Part shown: positions 1 through 11,059 of the stretch, piece after piece
How the letters are laid out: each line of letters begins with the position of its first letter
Position numbering within the stretch: position 1 is the first letter of the stretch
NCBI GenBank assembly: GCA_022592435.1
Contig: JABYQS010000325.1
Span: 1 to 30,383 of the forward strand
Length of the DNA: 30,383 bases
Source: Cerioporus squamosus
Taxonomy: Eukaryota > Basidiomycota > Agaricomycetes > Polyporales > Polyporaceae
Direction: 5' to 3'
The notes under the pieces: generated by a model
Seen by the model: the letters and a program-made list of their open reading frames with translations, nothing else
Told to the model about the DNA's origin: nothing
Database searches by the model: none
Translations under genes and position numbers: made by a program

Positions 1-776
1 CCGTGCTCGCTGTACTGTCGGTCGTTAGCAGGGAGAGAAGACCGAGGGATGCCCTTGCATTGTTCTGGTGTCGCAAGTCACTGTGGCGCCGGAGGACGAA
101 GATCTGATTGAAGATGAGGAGAAACAGGGCGGGCAGGTGTAACCAGATGGACTGAAGACGGATCGTGCGTGTGAACGAGAGTTGCAAGGAGGAGTAAGTC
201 GCAGCTGGCGCGTACACCCACCTGCAGACAGACGTTGCAAAGCCGCGCATAAGGCGTAGTCCGAGCCGGAGAGCGCGTTGGACGAGAGACGAGGCCTAGG
301 GGGGCGTCGCAGGGTCTCGCACACGACGCTGCGTGCAGAGTCGGTCCCGCCTACAGCGAGCACGACGGCTGCTGCAGTCTCCTCCGGGTTCGCAGCGAGT
401 TGGACATCCCTTGGTGCGCGCCGCGTCGGAATACGCTGCAGAACCATGGGATATGCCCGTCTTCACTGTGAGTCATTGAGCGTTCTAGAAAAACGGAATA
501 CTTGCCTGTTACCAGTCCTATACGAAGAGCACTCAATGAGTCCGACGAGGAATGGCGGCACTAGCTGACACACTCACCAGTGCTGATGGCATCTTGGTCA
601 GTATGTCTATCATCGAGCTTGTCGAATTTCAGTCTGTCAGACTCACAAGCAGCGAGACCGAGGAGGAGAGGAGAACTAAGTCGTGGTACCGGAGCGAGAG
701 CGGGCGACTGAGTAGGCGCTCTCGTAGAAATGTGTCGGTGAGAGAGTCGGAGCTTGTCTGTCCCCCTCGTTCTCTA
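1..776. other. 5' flank of the aminopeptidase gene
   Basis: No credible gene is seen. Open frames on both strands overlap one another, have no recognisable domain and look like chance ORFs in GC-rich DNA. Roughly 640-776 is clearly related to the inverted partial copy near 5805-5950, so at least this piece was duplicated together with the gene and probably holds its proximal promoter and 5' UTR. The frame of the aminopeptidase stays open upstream to an ATG at 552. That ATG is not favoured, because the matching part of the inverted copy carries indels, as expected for non-coding sequence. No TATA box is evident. Confidence 0.5.
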
Positions 777-3193
<2,417 letters not shown>

Positions 3194-3646
3194 GGGGCGG
3201 GTGTGGGGGACCAGATCTACGGTATTGCTCGTAACAGAGGCCGTTCGGGTCTGTGTTCGGAGCGCGACGACTGCGATCCCGAGTCCCCAGCTGTCGCGGT
3301 GCGCACTGGATAGGTACGTGTCCCGCACGACCTCCAGCGCTGTCCCCGACACGTGCTTTGCTGCCACGGCCAGCAGCAGAGTCCGTGCGTATCTCAAGTC
3401 GTACATGTAGGACATTATATTGTGCCACCATTCTAATCAAGTTCGTGTACCGCGATACTGCGTACTCGCCTTGTTCGCCCCGTGTCCCGCAGAGTCCATC
3501 CCATGGCAAACGCTCAGTGTATCTGGAAAGCTGAAGACTCAGAAGAGCGTAGTCTACACTCGGTCATTCATTCAGCTCGGAAGGCATAGCAAGCCTCAAG
3601 TCAAATGTGTGCGCACTGCACACTGTCGACAGGCTGGATTGGAAAC
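3194..3646. other. 3' flank of the aminopeptidase gene
   Basis: No gene is recognised here. The stretch should contain the aminopeptidase 3' UTR. Parts of 3240-3320 look loosely alignable by eye with the DNA after the relic copy at about 7400-7470, which would extend the duplication past the stop codon, but I am not sure of that. The short open frames have no recognisable features. Confidence 0.4.
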
Positions 3647-3651
3647 AAAAA
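3647..3651 (-). terminator. Likely RNA polymerase III terminator for the tRNA-Thr gene
   Basis: A run of five A on the given strand reads as TTTTT on the minus strand, 23 bases after the 3' end of the tRNA. A short T run soon after a tRNA is the normal Pol III stop signal. No longer T run lies between it and the tRNA. Confidence 0.65.
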
Positions 3652-3674
3652 GAGGCCCATCGCTACTGTACTAT

Positions 3675-3773
3675 TTCCCATTAGCCGACTTGAACGACTG
3701 ACCTCGTCATAGGCCCAGAACTGTGAAACGGTGCTGATACTAGTGACGCGCTCTACCACTGAGCTAAACGGGA
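3675..3773 (-). tRNA. tRNA-Thr (anticodon AGT) with a 27-nt intron
   Basis: Read on the minus strand, a full cloverleaf can be folded by hand. The acceptor TCCCGTT pairs with AATGGGA (one G-T pair), followed by discriminator A. The D arm is GCTC/GAGC with loop AGTGGTA. The anticodon stem is CGTCA/TGACG, the variable loop is five bases, and the T arm is AGTCG/CGGCT around TTCAAGT. The two halves of the anticodon stem are separated by 34 bases. Removing 27 bases after position 37 restores the seven-base loop CTAGTAA, so the anticodon is AGT, read as inosine-GT, for threonine. This is the canonical place for a nuclear tRNA intron. The mature length is 72 nt before CCA addition. The internal promoter boxes are the D and T arms themselves. 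T1-A72 as first pair is less common than G1-C72 but is properly paired. Confidence 0.9.
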
Positions 3774-4968
3774 GACGGAACCTGGACGGCCGAGGCACAC
3801 TTGTGGAACGCTCCGGCAACACAGACGTCGTCGACAGGCCTCAAAGCTTCACGCACCATCCCACTGCACATGGCATCTGTGATCGATGCCGTGATTCGAG
3901 CACAAAACGCGGGCGAAACGGACCAACCGCCGATGTGCAACGTGCGTCAGGTCACCGTGTCTAGGATGATTGAACCACAGGTTATGGATACGCTGGACAG
4001 TTGTAAGCGTATCGCGCGAGCGAACGCGGCATCACGGCGCAAGCCCACAGCTGGATCAGGCCTCAGGTCGGGAGACCGTGGTCCGACGCACTGCGACGCC
4101 TCCAACGCACCGGCCACTGAGTGCATTCGTTGGCTTAGCCGCTAGTACGCGAGATGTTGCGTCCTTCAGAACTGGATGATCGTGGTGTGCAGCAGAGCGA
4201 GGAGTTTCCTAGGTGCTTGACTCCAACGACATGCTTGCATACGGCGCAGATGGTTGTCCTCTAACCACGAACTCATTCCCATGCGTGCCACGGCGGGATA
4301 GCTGCCGACGCAACGACACCCGCGCAAGCCAGACAGAGTGCGGGAGCGCCCCCATTGTAGATTTCGCTGGTACGCGTCGTGCTCGAGATATGCGCCGACC
4401 TCGAACTGTCTGTTCGCACTCCTGCCAGTCCGAGCAACACCTCTCTTCACGAGTTCGTCGACGAGGCTTGCGTCCAGCACCTCGCAGCGGCCGCGCAGGT
4501 GACCGATGGCGACGGAGGACACTGTGAAGTGCTCGAGTACAGTCAGCTAGCGCACGAGGACGATGCGAGGACATGTCATCCCGTGGCTTCTGTCTAAGCC
4601 AGGCCGCACCTGGGCGAGCAACCAGCCGCAGGAGCGCTCTGTCAGCGACGTCGGCAGCGTGCCAGTGACAGTGCAAACGCAAACAGGATGCATATTGTGT
4701 ATGACATGTTCAGACTCAGAACAACCTCGGTGAGCAACGCAGGACCAAGCTTAAGGCTTCCGCGAAGAGGAGTCTCCGGGTTACACTGCTTCATGCCGAA
4801 GGTGCAGAATCGGGTCTCGCGGTCGATAAATCTTCCGGCAGATCGTCAGGGAACGCCCCGTCAAGTACAAGGGCGATACGCGCGGGCCAGAGCAACGTGC
4901 ACGACGACAATAATCTTCTGCAGGCTGACATACAAGACGCATTCCGGGGCAGAGCGCAAGGGCGGGTG
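3774..4968. other. Intergenic stretch with no supported gene
   Basis: I see no gene I can defend. The most protein-like frame is 3801-4145 on the plus strand (114 codons, from MWNAPATQTS), with an internal ATG at 3870. It has no domain I recognise, no good neighbours to splice to, and a competing frame on the same strand (3970-4179). At 4379-4597 a 72-codon plus-strand frame and a 157-codon minus-strand frame (4209-4682) overlap, and neither is recognisable. These may be fragments of decayed genes, like the clear relics just downstream. Confidence 0.35.
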
Positions 4969-5057
4969 TACGAAACGACGACTCGAACAGATGAGAGGAG
5001 GGACTTACCGAGACGGAACCGAGTCCTCCTGCTACGCTCCTACTGAGCTATCTTCGC
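4969..5057 (-). pseudogene. tRNA-like relic with an intron-like insert
   Basis: The minus strand carries TAGCTCAG followed by GAGC, as in a tRNA D arm, and TTCGAGT, as in a T loop, at roughly tRNA spacing. An 89-base span would fit a tRNA with a short intron, and GGAGG/CCTCC could form the anticodon stem. However, the T stem pairs poorly and the acceptor ends match only partly with shifts, so a normal cloverleaf does not close. The anticodon cannot be read safely; CGG (Pro) is only one possibility. It lies on the same strand as the intact tRNA-Thr 1.2 kb away. A decayed tRNA is my reading, and chance similarity cannot be excluded. Confidence 0.3.
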
Positions 5058-5504
5058 GCAAGAGGACACACTCCCGAGTTATCCTGTAGGGCTTTGGCTG
5101 CAAGCTCGATCCATCTTCCTCCCCGCTTCGATCATAGAGCCGTGTCGATGAGATGTACTGCGTCCGCATCAAGACGGCACACTCGCTGGGACAGATACGA
5201 AATCAGCATAGAGGAGAGCGATCCCGAGACAAGACGGAGGAGCGCATCAAAAGCATAAGTACGGTACATACTCACCCTACTCGGAGCTCTTCTACCTGCA
5301 GCTTGACGTGACACACTTCTGCAGTGCGTGCCGTGCACGGTACCTCTCGACGCTTCCTATGACCCCGAACCGAGTTGATTGTTCCCCGGCTTGCTCGCGC
5401 CTATCGCCATCGTACTTGTGCTGTGTCTGCTGTAGCTGTTTGGCGGTCGAGAGAGTGGAGAAGGAGAAGGGAGAGCGAGATGAAGAGAGAGAGAGCGAGT
5501 CGGG

Positions 5505-5950
5505 GCCGACGTCCGTCGATTCCTCCTGCTACCGCTTTCCGGACGACCTCTCTCCGCTCCTCTCCCTTCTTCCCGCCAGCTTTGTCTCCGAGTGACGCGA
5601 GCGCAGTTATGTATGCTGTCGCCGTAGAAGAGGCGCGTCGTGCCGGTCTTGGGAGGCTTGGACGCGGCCGGAGTCAACTTCCAGAGTTTCGTGGCATCGA
5701 CTGGGACGGCTGCCGCAGAGGGCGCGGCAGGGTCGATAGGCAGGACGTAGATGGACGGCATTCCCCTGAGCAAGGCTGGAGAATGGGGAAGGAGACGAGA
5801 GGACCGTCGCGAGAGGAGCATTGAGTATGGAGAACGAGGGGGACAGACAAGCTTCCGACTGTCTGCCACCGACACAATTCCACGAGAGCGCCTCCTGCTC
5901 TTGCTCCGGTACCATCACTCTGTTCGAATCTCTCCGTCCTCGGTCTCAGT
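5505..5950 (-). pseudogene. Inverted 5' fragment of the aminopeptidase gene (promoter plus exon 1)
   Basis: The minus strand repeats the promoter-proximal DNA and first exon of the gene at 777-3193. The Arg-rich leader (MLLSRRSSRLLPHSPALLRG), the start PSIYVLPIDP and the block SKPPKTGTTRLFYGDS are all easy to align. The sequence is close to the intact copy but has substitutions and indels. After FYGDS an insertion breaks the frame, yet nucleotide similarity continues to about the position matching 1070 in the intact gene and then stops. No later exons follow on this strand. An open frame of 172 codons survives (start 5875), but most of it after the break is out of frame, so no working enzyme can result: every metal ligand lies in missing exons. 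Confidence 0.9.
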
Positions 5951-7019
5951 TCTTGGAAGAGCCTGGACTCAGCAGCACGAACTGTGTTACGCCTCCCGTG
6001 AAAATTAGTGTTCGTTGACCTCGCGCTTCCCGCTCCAAGTACTTTTGGCTCGTTCTCGAGCGTGGCCGGGATGCCCAACTGTATGCCCGTACACTCGCCG
6101 GTAACTGATGTGTAGGTTTGTTTTGGGGCTCCGGGTCCGAGATGCAATTGATCATGATGCACCAGGGATATATAACAAGGATGGTGGTCCCGGGGATCCC
6201 GTGTCGCAAGGTGCGTTGGCTGTCCTCCCTCCCTCGGGCTCTCGCAACGGCTCTGCTGCGTCAAATGACGTGCTCTGTAGATTCTGGCTGCAACGTTAGC
6301 TGTGAGGAGACTTACGCTCCTCTTCTGGTCGAGCGTATGACTACGCATTTCCTATCCGCCTTCCCATGTCGCGAACCGACCAGCGCGCCTTCCTTTCTCC
6401 CCTCAGCACGCTGTCGCGGGCGATCATCTCCATGGGAGCTTAAAGCCGCACTCTAGTCTCGCCGGACTTTCCGACGTCGCTACGCAGCACGCGAGGTTGC
6501 AACTTATAGGAGAGTGTCTGTCATCCATATGTCCGTTGGACCAACGCATTCGGTCCGGTCCCCGGGACGTGCAGGCATACCCGCATGTGTTCGCGTCCAG
6601 TGGCCGCTCGTTCGCCTCAGAACACAGACCCACGTAGGCTCCCTGCTTCAGCAGGCCGCCAAGGTGGGAGATCGCAAGTGTGCGAAGAACTGCGCTGTTA
6701 CCGATTGAGGAAGATCGCTCGCAAGGTGCGAAGCCGTTGGTGCGTCTACACACTGGAGAGCGTGATCCAAGTGCTCGCTCGCTCATGGGCTGTCCGTATC
6801 AGCCCTTCTTCACAGGCGTGCGCAGAAGATGCGTCAGCGACTCACAGAAGCCAACGGCATGAGCTCTTGCAGGCCTCGCCTCGTGCGTATCGATGTACCT
6901 CCGTCCTCGCTAAGTTGCAGACGACTAGACTTCACCGTACGTTCTGAGCATCCTTAGCCCCGCATCCTGCTCTGCCCCTTCCTCTTTCTCGCATCGTCTT
7001 TGGTTAACTGACTGTCAGT
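5951..7019. other. DNA between the two aminopeptidase relics
   Basis: No intact gene is seen. From about 6880 to 7020 the plus strand may be a strongly diverged continuation of the 3' relic: a CACCGTACGT block near 6931 resembles the exon 12/intron 12 junction of the intact gene, and the pyrimidine-rich stretch after it resembles intron 13. I could not find the middle exons (intact 1202-2400) with confidence. Minus-strand frames at 5946-6209 and plus-strand frames at 6118-6456 and 6585-6947 have no recognisable domain. Confidence 0.35.
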
Positions 7020-7359
7020 GCGCACCAAAGTCGGACTCGCAACCGAGCCACCGGATATCGGACCTGCAGCTCGTGCGCAGGCTGCTGTACTAGTACCAGT
7101 ATAGCGGGACTCTCCTGCAGATGCTGCGTCGACGCCGTCAAGCCGCCGAGCGCGAAGACGCGCTAAGGGTCCACTGGGAGCACTTTGGAGGCGAGCCAGG
7201 AGTGAAAGCTCGAGCGTGCTGTGCGAGGATTCGGCCACGACTGGGCGGCCGACAAGGAGAGTATTTTCCGCGCTCTGTCTGGCTAGGACCGGGAAGAGCT
7301 AACAGTTTGTAGGGTGACGTGAAGCGTTGATTGAACTTGCCCGGAGGTCGGCGCACTGA
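7020..7359 (+). pseudogene. 3' fragment of the aminopeptidase gene (exons 14-16 and introns), decayed
   Basis: The plus strand aligns with the end of the intact gene (2716-3193). Matching landmarks are the exon 14 start, the block GCTCGTGCGCAGGCTGCTG (exon 15), a diverged version of the QPAEGEEAPRVRWAH coding stretch, GGGCGGCCGAC before the intron, the intron itself, and the last exon, which ends GGAGGTCGGCGCACTGA where the intact gene has GGAGGTCGGTGCGGTAG. The 5' splice site of the last intron has lost its GT, there are indels, and an inserted piece contains stops. Retained intron sequence shows a genomic origin. This fragment points the opposite way from the 5' fragment at 5505-5950, so the duplicated copy was also rearranged. 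Confidence 0.85.
7087..7096. repeat. Palindrome GTACTAGTAC, copy 1 of 3
   Basis: This perfect ten-base palindrome occurs three times in the window (also 22790-22799 and 27475-27484). This copy sits in the piece inserted into the 3' aminopeptidase relic, where the intact gene has coding sequence. It may be chance or a small insertion footprint. Confidence 0.5.
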
Positions 7360-8314
7360 CAGCATCAGGTGGTGGGCTGTATCTGCACTCTTGATAGTGT
7401 ACGTTCTCCTCAATGACGCCGCGACTCATGCGATCGTCAGTAGAGGGACTCCGCGCGTGCGGACTAGGTCGGTGAGTATGTACATATCATGCCTGCGACT
7501 TCCTGACTCATCCTATGCATGGTGTGCAGACCAATCGACCACGCTTGCCCTCGTCGAGGTGTCATTTCGTCCTGAACAGACGCCTTTCGCGGTTGTGACG
7601 GTACGTTACTCTCTAATTCTCGGGGTTGCTGCCGTGTAACTGTGCTCCAGGTTGGTGACGTCCTTTAACGATCCCCTCCGCCCTCTCCTTCTGACATTTT
7701 TTCACCATAGTATGCGTACCTCCGACGACGCCTTCCCGTGTCTAATGCACAGTGAGCGTCCCTGCACGAAGGTGAATTAGATGTTCCATCTTGCTCACAA
7801 GCTGACCGAACCATTGAAGTAGCTGCTCTTACATAGAACGCAACCGGAGACTTTTGTCGCAAGGTGGCGTAAGGATTCATCAGCGGGCGGGCGCCTCGAG
7901 CTTTCATGGTCTGTGCGAGTAACCAGAAGAACTGGTTGCCTCTTACACTGCCCAAGCCTTGTGCGTACCGCTAGCCCTTCGTGCACTGCTCACTTGAAGG
8001 CGACTTCTCCTGACAAGACCTCGAGCGTGACACGCGGTCACGCGCCCTTTGTTTTTGTCATTGCTCTTCTCGCTTTTGTTCTCCTGATTCGTTAGGCGGA
8101 CCGCGCCTTCCTAACAAAGGCAGTTACAACCGTAAGCTTCGCCACCGCACTCGAACATAAAACCACTTCAACGCGGTTTTGTGTTCTCCACCATCTTTCA
8201 CGGCGGACAACGGGACAACCCGTCGCAGTCGTTTGCATCCTGGTTCTGCACTTGGGTATTATCCCCCGTCGCGTCCGAAACGCTCTCCTGCTCTTCTTAC
8301 CATATACCCTGACG
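7360..8314. other. Intergenic DNA and upstream region of the Ser/Pro-rich gene
   Basis: No supported gene. A plus-strand frame ends near 7600 with DQSTTLALVEVSFRP followed by a good 5' splice site (GTACGT at 7601), which could be a ghost exon, but nothing links to it. The last 270 bases are a likely promoter for the gene at 8315: they contain an inverted repeat (8025-8043) and a T/C-rich tract (about 8047-8095), as is common upstream of fungal transcription starts. Confidence 0.4.
8025..8043. promoter_or_regulatory. Perfect 7-bp inverted repeat upstream of the Ser/Pro-rich gene
   Basis: GCGTGAC and GTCACGC are separated by five bases, about 270 bases before the first ATG of the downstream gene and just before a T/C-rich tract. 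A spaced palindrome of this form could bind a dimeric regulator. This is inference from position and symmetry only; I cannot name a factor. Confidence 0.25.
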
Positions 8315-10232
8315 ATGGAGTCTCCTGAGCCGCTCCCTCTATCCCGTATCTCCATATCCATTCCGAGCCGCCTACCCGCCGTCGCCGGACGTCGCTGAGC
8401 GGCAAGCTTCTCAACTTCATTGCTCCGAAGCCCAAGGCTCCACCAGAACCACTTCCGCGCCCACGCCCACTCATCTCGCACCCGCAGCCACTGCACCCTC
8501 GCGTCCCCGTCCGTCCGAAGCGCGACTTCCGCGAACTTGAAGGTGCCGCCGACGAGAACGACCCTCACCACGTCCAGCCGCATCTGCGTCCTCGCTCACG
8601 TCCCCGTCTTTTGTCCAACCAGAGCGACGCGTCGACCCACGCAGTACGCGACCTCGATCTGAACTCGAACCTCCACGTGCCCCCACACCGCAACACGCGT
8701 CCGCTCAAGAGCGCTCTGAAGAAGTCCGCGTCCGAGAACGACGCGTCTCCTCCAAGTCCTCTCTCTCCAACCACCGGCACCACGACGCGTCCTGGACGCT
8801 TCGTCTCTGCCCTAACCGCCTCTTCGTCGAAGCCGAAGGATCTGCCGCTTGCCAGGCGCATCCGCACGAAGAGCTGGGTGCCGTTCTCGTCCCGCAACCA
8901 CCCAGCTGAAGAGACCCGCGACGCACGTCGTGCATCTTCGCCCATGGCGAAGACAAAGGAGAAGAAGACTGTGAGCTTCGGCAGGGACTCGCCCCGCCCT
9001 CTCCCGGACGTTCCAGGACCACTGAAACGCACTCCCTCGATGGTTGACCTGTCCCATGCGGATTCTGACGCTGCCGCGGATGGAGCTTCTGCAGACCACT
9101 GGGAGGAGATTGCTATGGACCTCGATGGGGGTGGTTCGCCCTCCGGGAAGCGCGGGTTCGAGTGCGAGGGTGACCCTCGCTACGGTACCATGACGCCTCG
9201 ACCGGGTTCGCCCATCCTCACCCGCACCCAGTCGGTCTTCACGCCCCTCGTACCATCCCAGGCGCCGCTCCCCGGCCGCCTAACTCCGCAAAACGAGTCG
9301 AAGTCGACGAGCAAGGGGACGCATCGCGACGTAGCTTTACGCCCGTTCCTCGCGCCTATCCCGCTCCCGACGCCGTCGTCAGCGTTCGAGATACCCCCTT
9401 CGCGCACGATCGCAGGAGAGATCATAGACGAAGTCATGAAGGACTACGCGCGGGAGAAGAATCGCACTTCCCCGCCCATCCCGGTCACCAAGCGCGGTCC
9501 CGTCGGTGTGCTGCAGCGTATCAACATTGACATCGTTCCGAACGAGCGGCACTCGACTGTGTGGGACGCGAACGAAGGGTGCGTGGTCTTCTTTATTGCA
9601 TACTCGCTATGTACATGCTGACGTCTGTTGTGGATCTCTTCAGGGACACGTACGCGTGGGGCGGCACACTGGTCGTCCGGGACTCGAAGGCTCCCTCGTA
9701 CTTCTACCCCCGTCACTGCATCCGGGACTTCAAGATCGAGTTCGCAGTGCTCTCCTCACCCAGCTCCCCCTCCCTTCCCGCCTCTCCCGACCCCGACGCA
9801 CCGCAGACATACGAATGGCGCACGTCATACTCAGGCCACCGCCTTCCTCGGGGCGACGTCCTCACCCGTCTGTCCTCCGAACGCGGGATCTCCGTTGAGC
9901 CCGAGTACACATTCGTCTCCTCCGCAGACTCCCCGGACGGTCCGTGCGCGTGGCTCGTGCACTTCTGGGTGCCGGTCCCGCTGCGTCTGCTGTCCCGCGA
10001 AGTGTGCCGCACGTTCGTCTGTCGGGCACGCGTCACGGTGGGCGACTGGGAGACACCTCGGACGGACGTCCCGGCGGGGTGCGTGAGCGTCACTATCGAG
10101 AGCTTGAGGTCGGAGAGGTTGCTCGGGCAGCAGACGAAGGAGCACGGGTCGGACCCGAAGGCTCGGCGGTCGACGAGCCGGACTGCTGAAGGCGGGCCAT
10201 CGGCATCGCAGTCGCCGCAGAAGAAGGCTTGA
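8315..10232 (+). CDS. Ser/Pro-rich protein of unknown function, two exons, apparent frame break near the N-terminus
   Basis: I do not recognise the family. The main frame is open from 8329 to 9578, and a 65-nt intron (9579-9643, GTGCGT...CTTCAG) joins it in phase to 9644-10232. The frame has no ATG until codon 8944, well inside. A well-placed ATG at 8315 (A at -3, G at +4) opens another frame, MESPEPLPLSRISISIPS, which stops at 8396-8398. The main frame then continues sensibly with SLSGKLLNFIAPKPKAPPEP. A single missing base between about 8345 and 8396 would join them into a protein of roughly 617 residues. The first 350 residues are low-complexity and basic, rich in Ser, Pro, Thr and charged residues. 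The last 270 look folded, with blocks VLQRINIDIVPNERHSTVWD, WGGTLVVRDS and WLVHFWVPVPLRLLS. No signal peptide or membrane segment is seen. The last exon ends SQSPQKKA. Confidence 0.75.
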
Positions 10233-11059
10233 GGTTCGAGGCTTCGTACTGGGGATATTCGGGTCGTCGCCATTGTATATAAGTTACATCTAGGTATAGT
10301 CAGGTAGGTCCATTGGTCGCTCTTCGTATCGCTATCGCTGTCGTCTCCTCGTGTTGTACTCCGCGGGCGGACGTCCTCGCTCGTTACTCGTGCTGTCTGA
10401 CATCATCGTACATGCATTGCCCCAGTATCGCTCCTTTGTAGCTGTTTACATCGCTCCGGCAGTATAGTCTTGTAGCCGTAGGAGTGTGTGTGTGAGTTGT
10501 AGTAGTATGCGAGCATATGCATGTCGTCCGTGGAATCTCGGGAATATGACCTTGTCGCGTGTCGACTTCGAGTACAAAGACCTTGTGGCTCCGCGAGGTA
10601 GGCGGTGTGTCTCAAGAGTGGTTCAAGGGCTCTATCCTTGCAATTTCTGTGGAGCCAGACTGAGCGTACCGAGGAAGAAGAGCCTGACGGAGGCGGGAAG
10701 GGAAGTGGAGCCTGGAGGAGAGGCTCGCACACGGAAAACGTTATCTTATCTCAGGAGAGTAGATGGTCACACACCGCCGAACTCCATCTTGTCCTCAAAC
10801 CACGTACCTCGAAGTGACACTTCCTCCTGAACATCACCTCATTGCTCGATTGACAGAGTAAGCATATGTTCTCGGCTATTTGTGGACGGTACATTGAAGG
10901 CGATCGCGTGTGATCTAGTATACGATCGGCGATCGAACACCCAGTTCTTTCTCGTGTCTCAAGGACTAGTACCGACTGGTACACCTCATTGAGGTATGTT
11001 GGCTGCTCATGAGAGGTTTCTTGTGATGCTGATGCTCGAATAGGCACTAGAAACGCCGT
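10233..11059. other. 3' flank and F-box gene promoter region
   Basis: No supported gene lies in these 827 bases. Short overlapping frames at 10403-10830 on both strands are unrecognised. The stretch should contain the 3' UTR of the Ser/Pro-rich gene and the promoter of the F-box gene. No clear TATA box stands close to the F-box start. Confidence 0.45.

Noticed and set aside
552..776. Upstream in-frame ATG at 552 for the aminopeptidase
   Set aside because: It would add 75 unrelated residues before the leader. The matching DNA in the inverted copy has indels, as expected for a UTR.
5505..7359. Repeat-induced point mutation as the cause of decay of the duplicate
   Set aside because: The relics stay GC-rich and differ mainly by indels and mixed substitutions. 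I saw no flood of C-to-T changes, although I did not count them formally.
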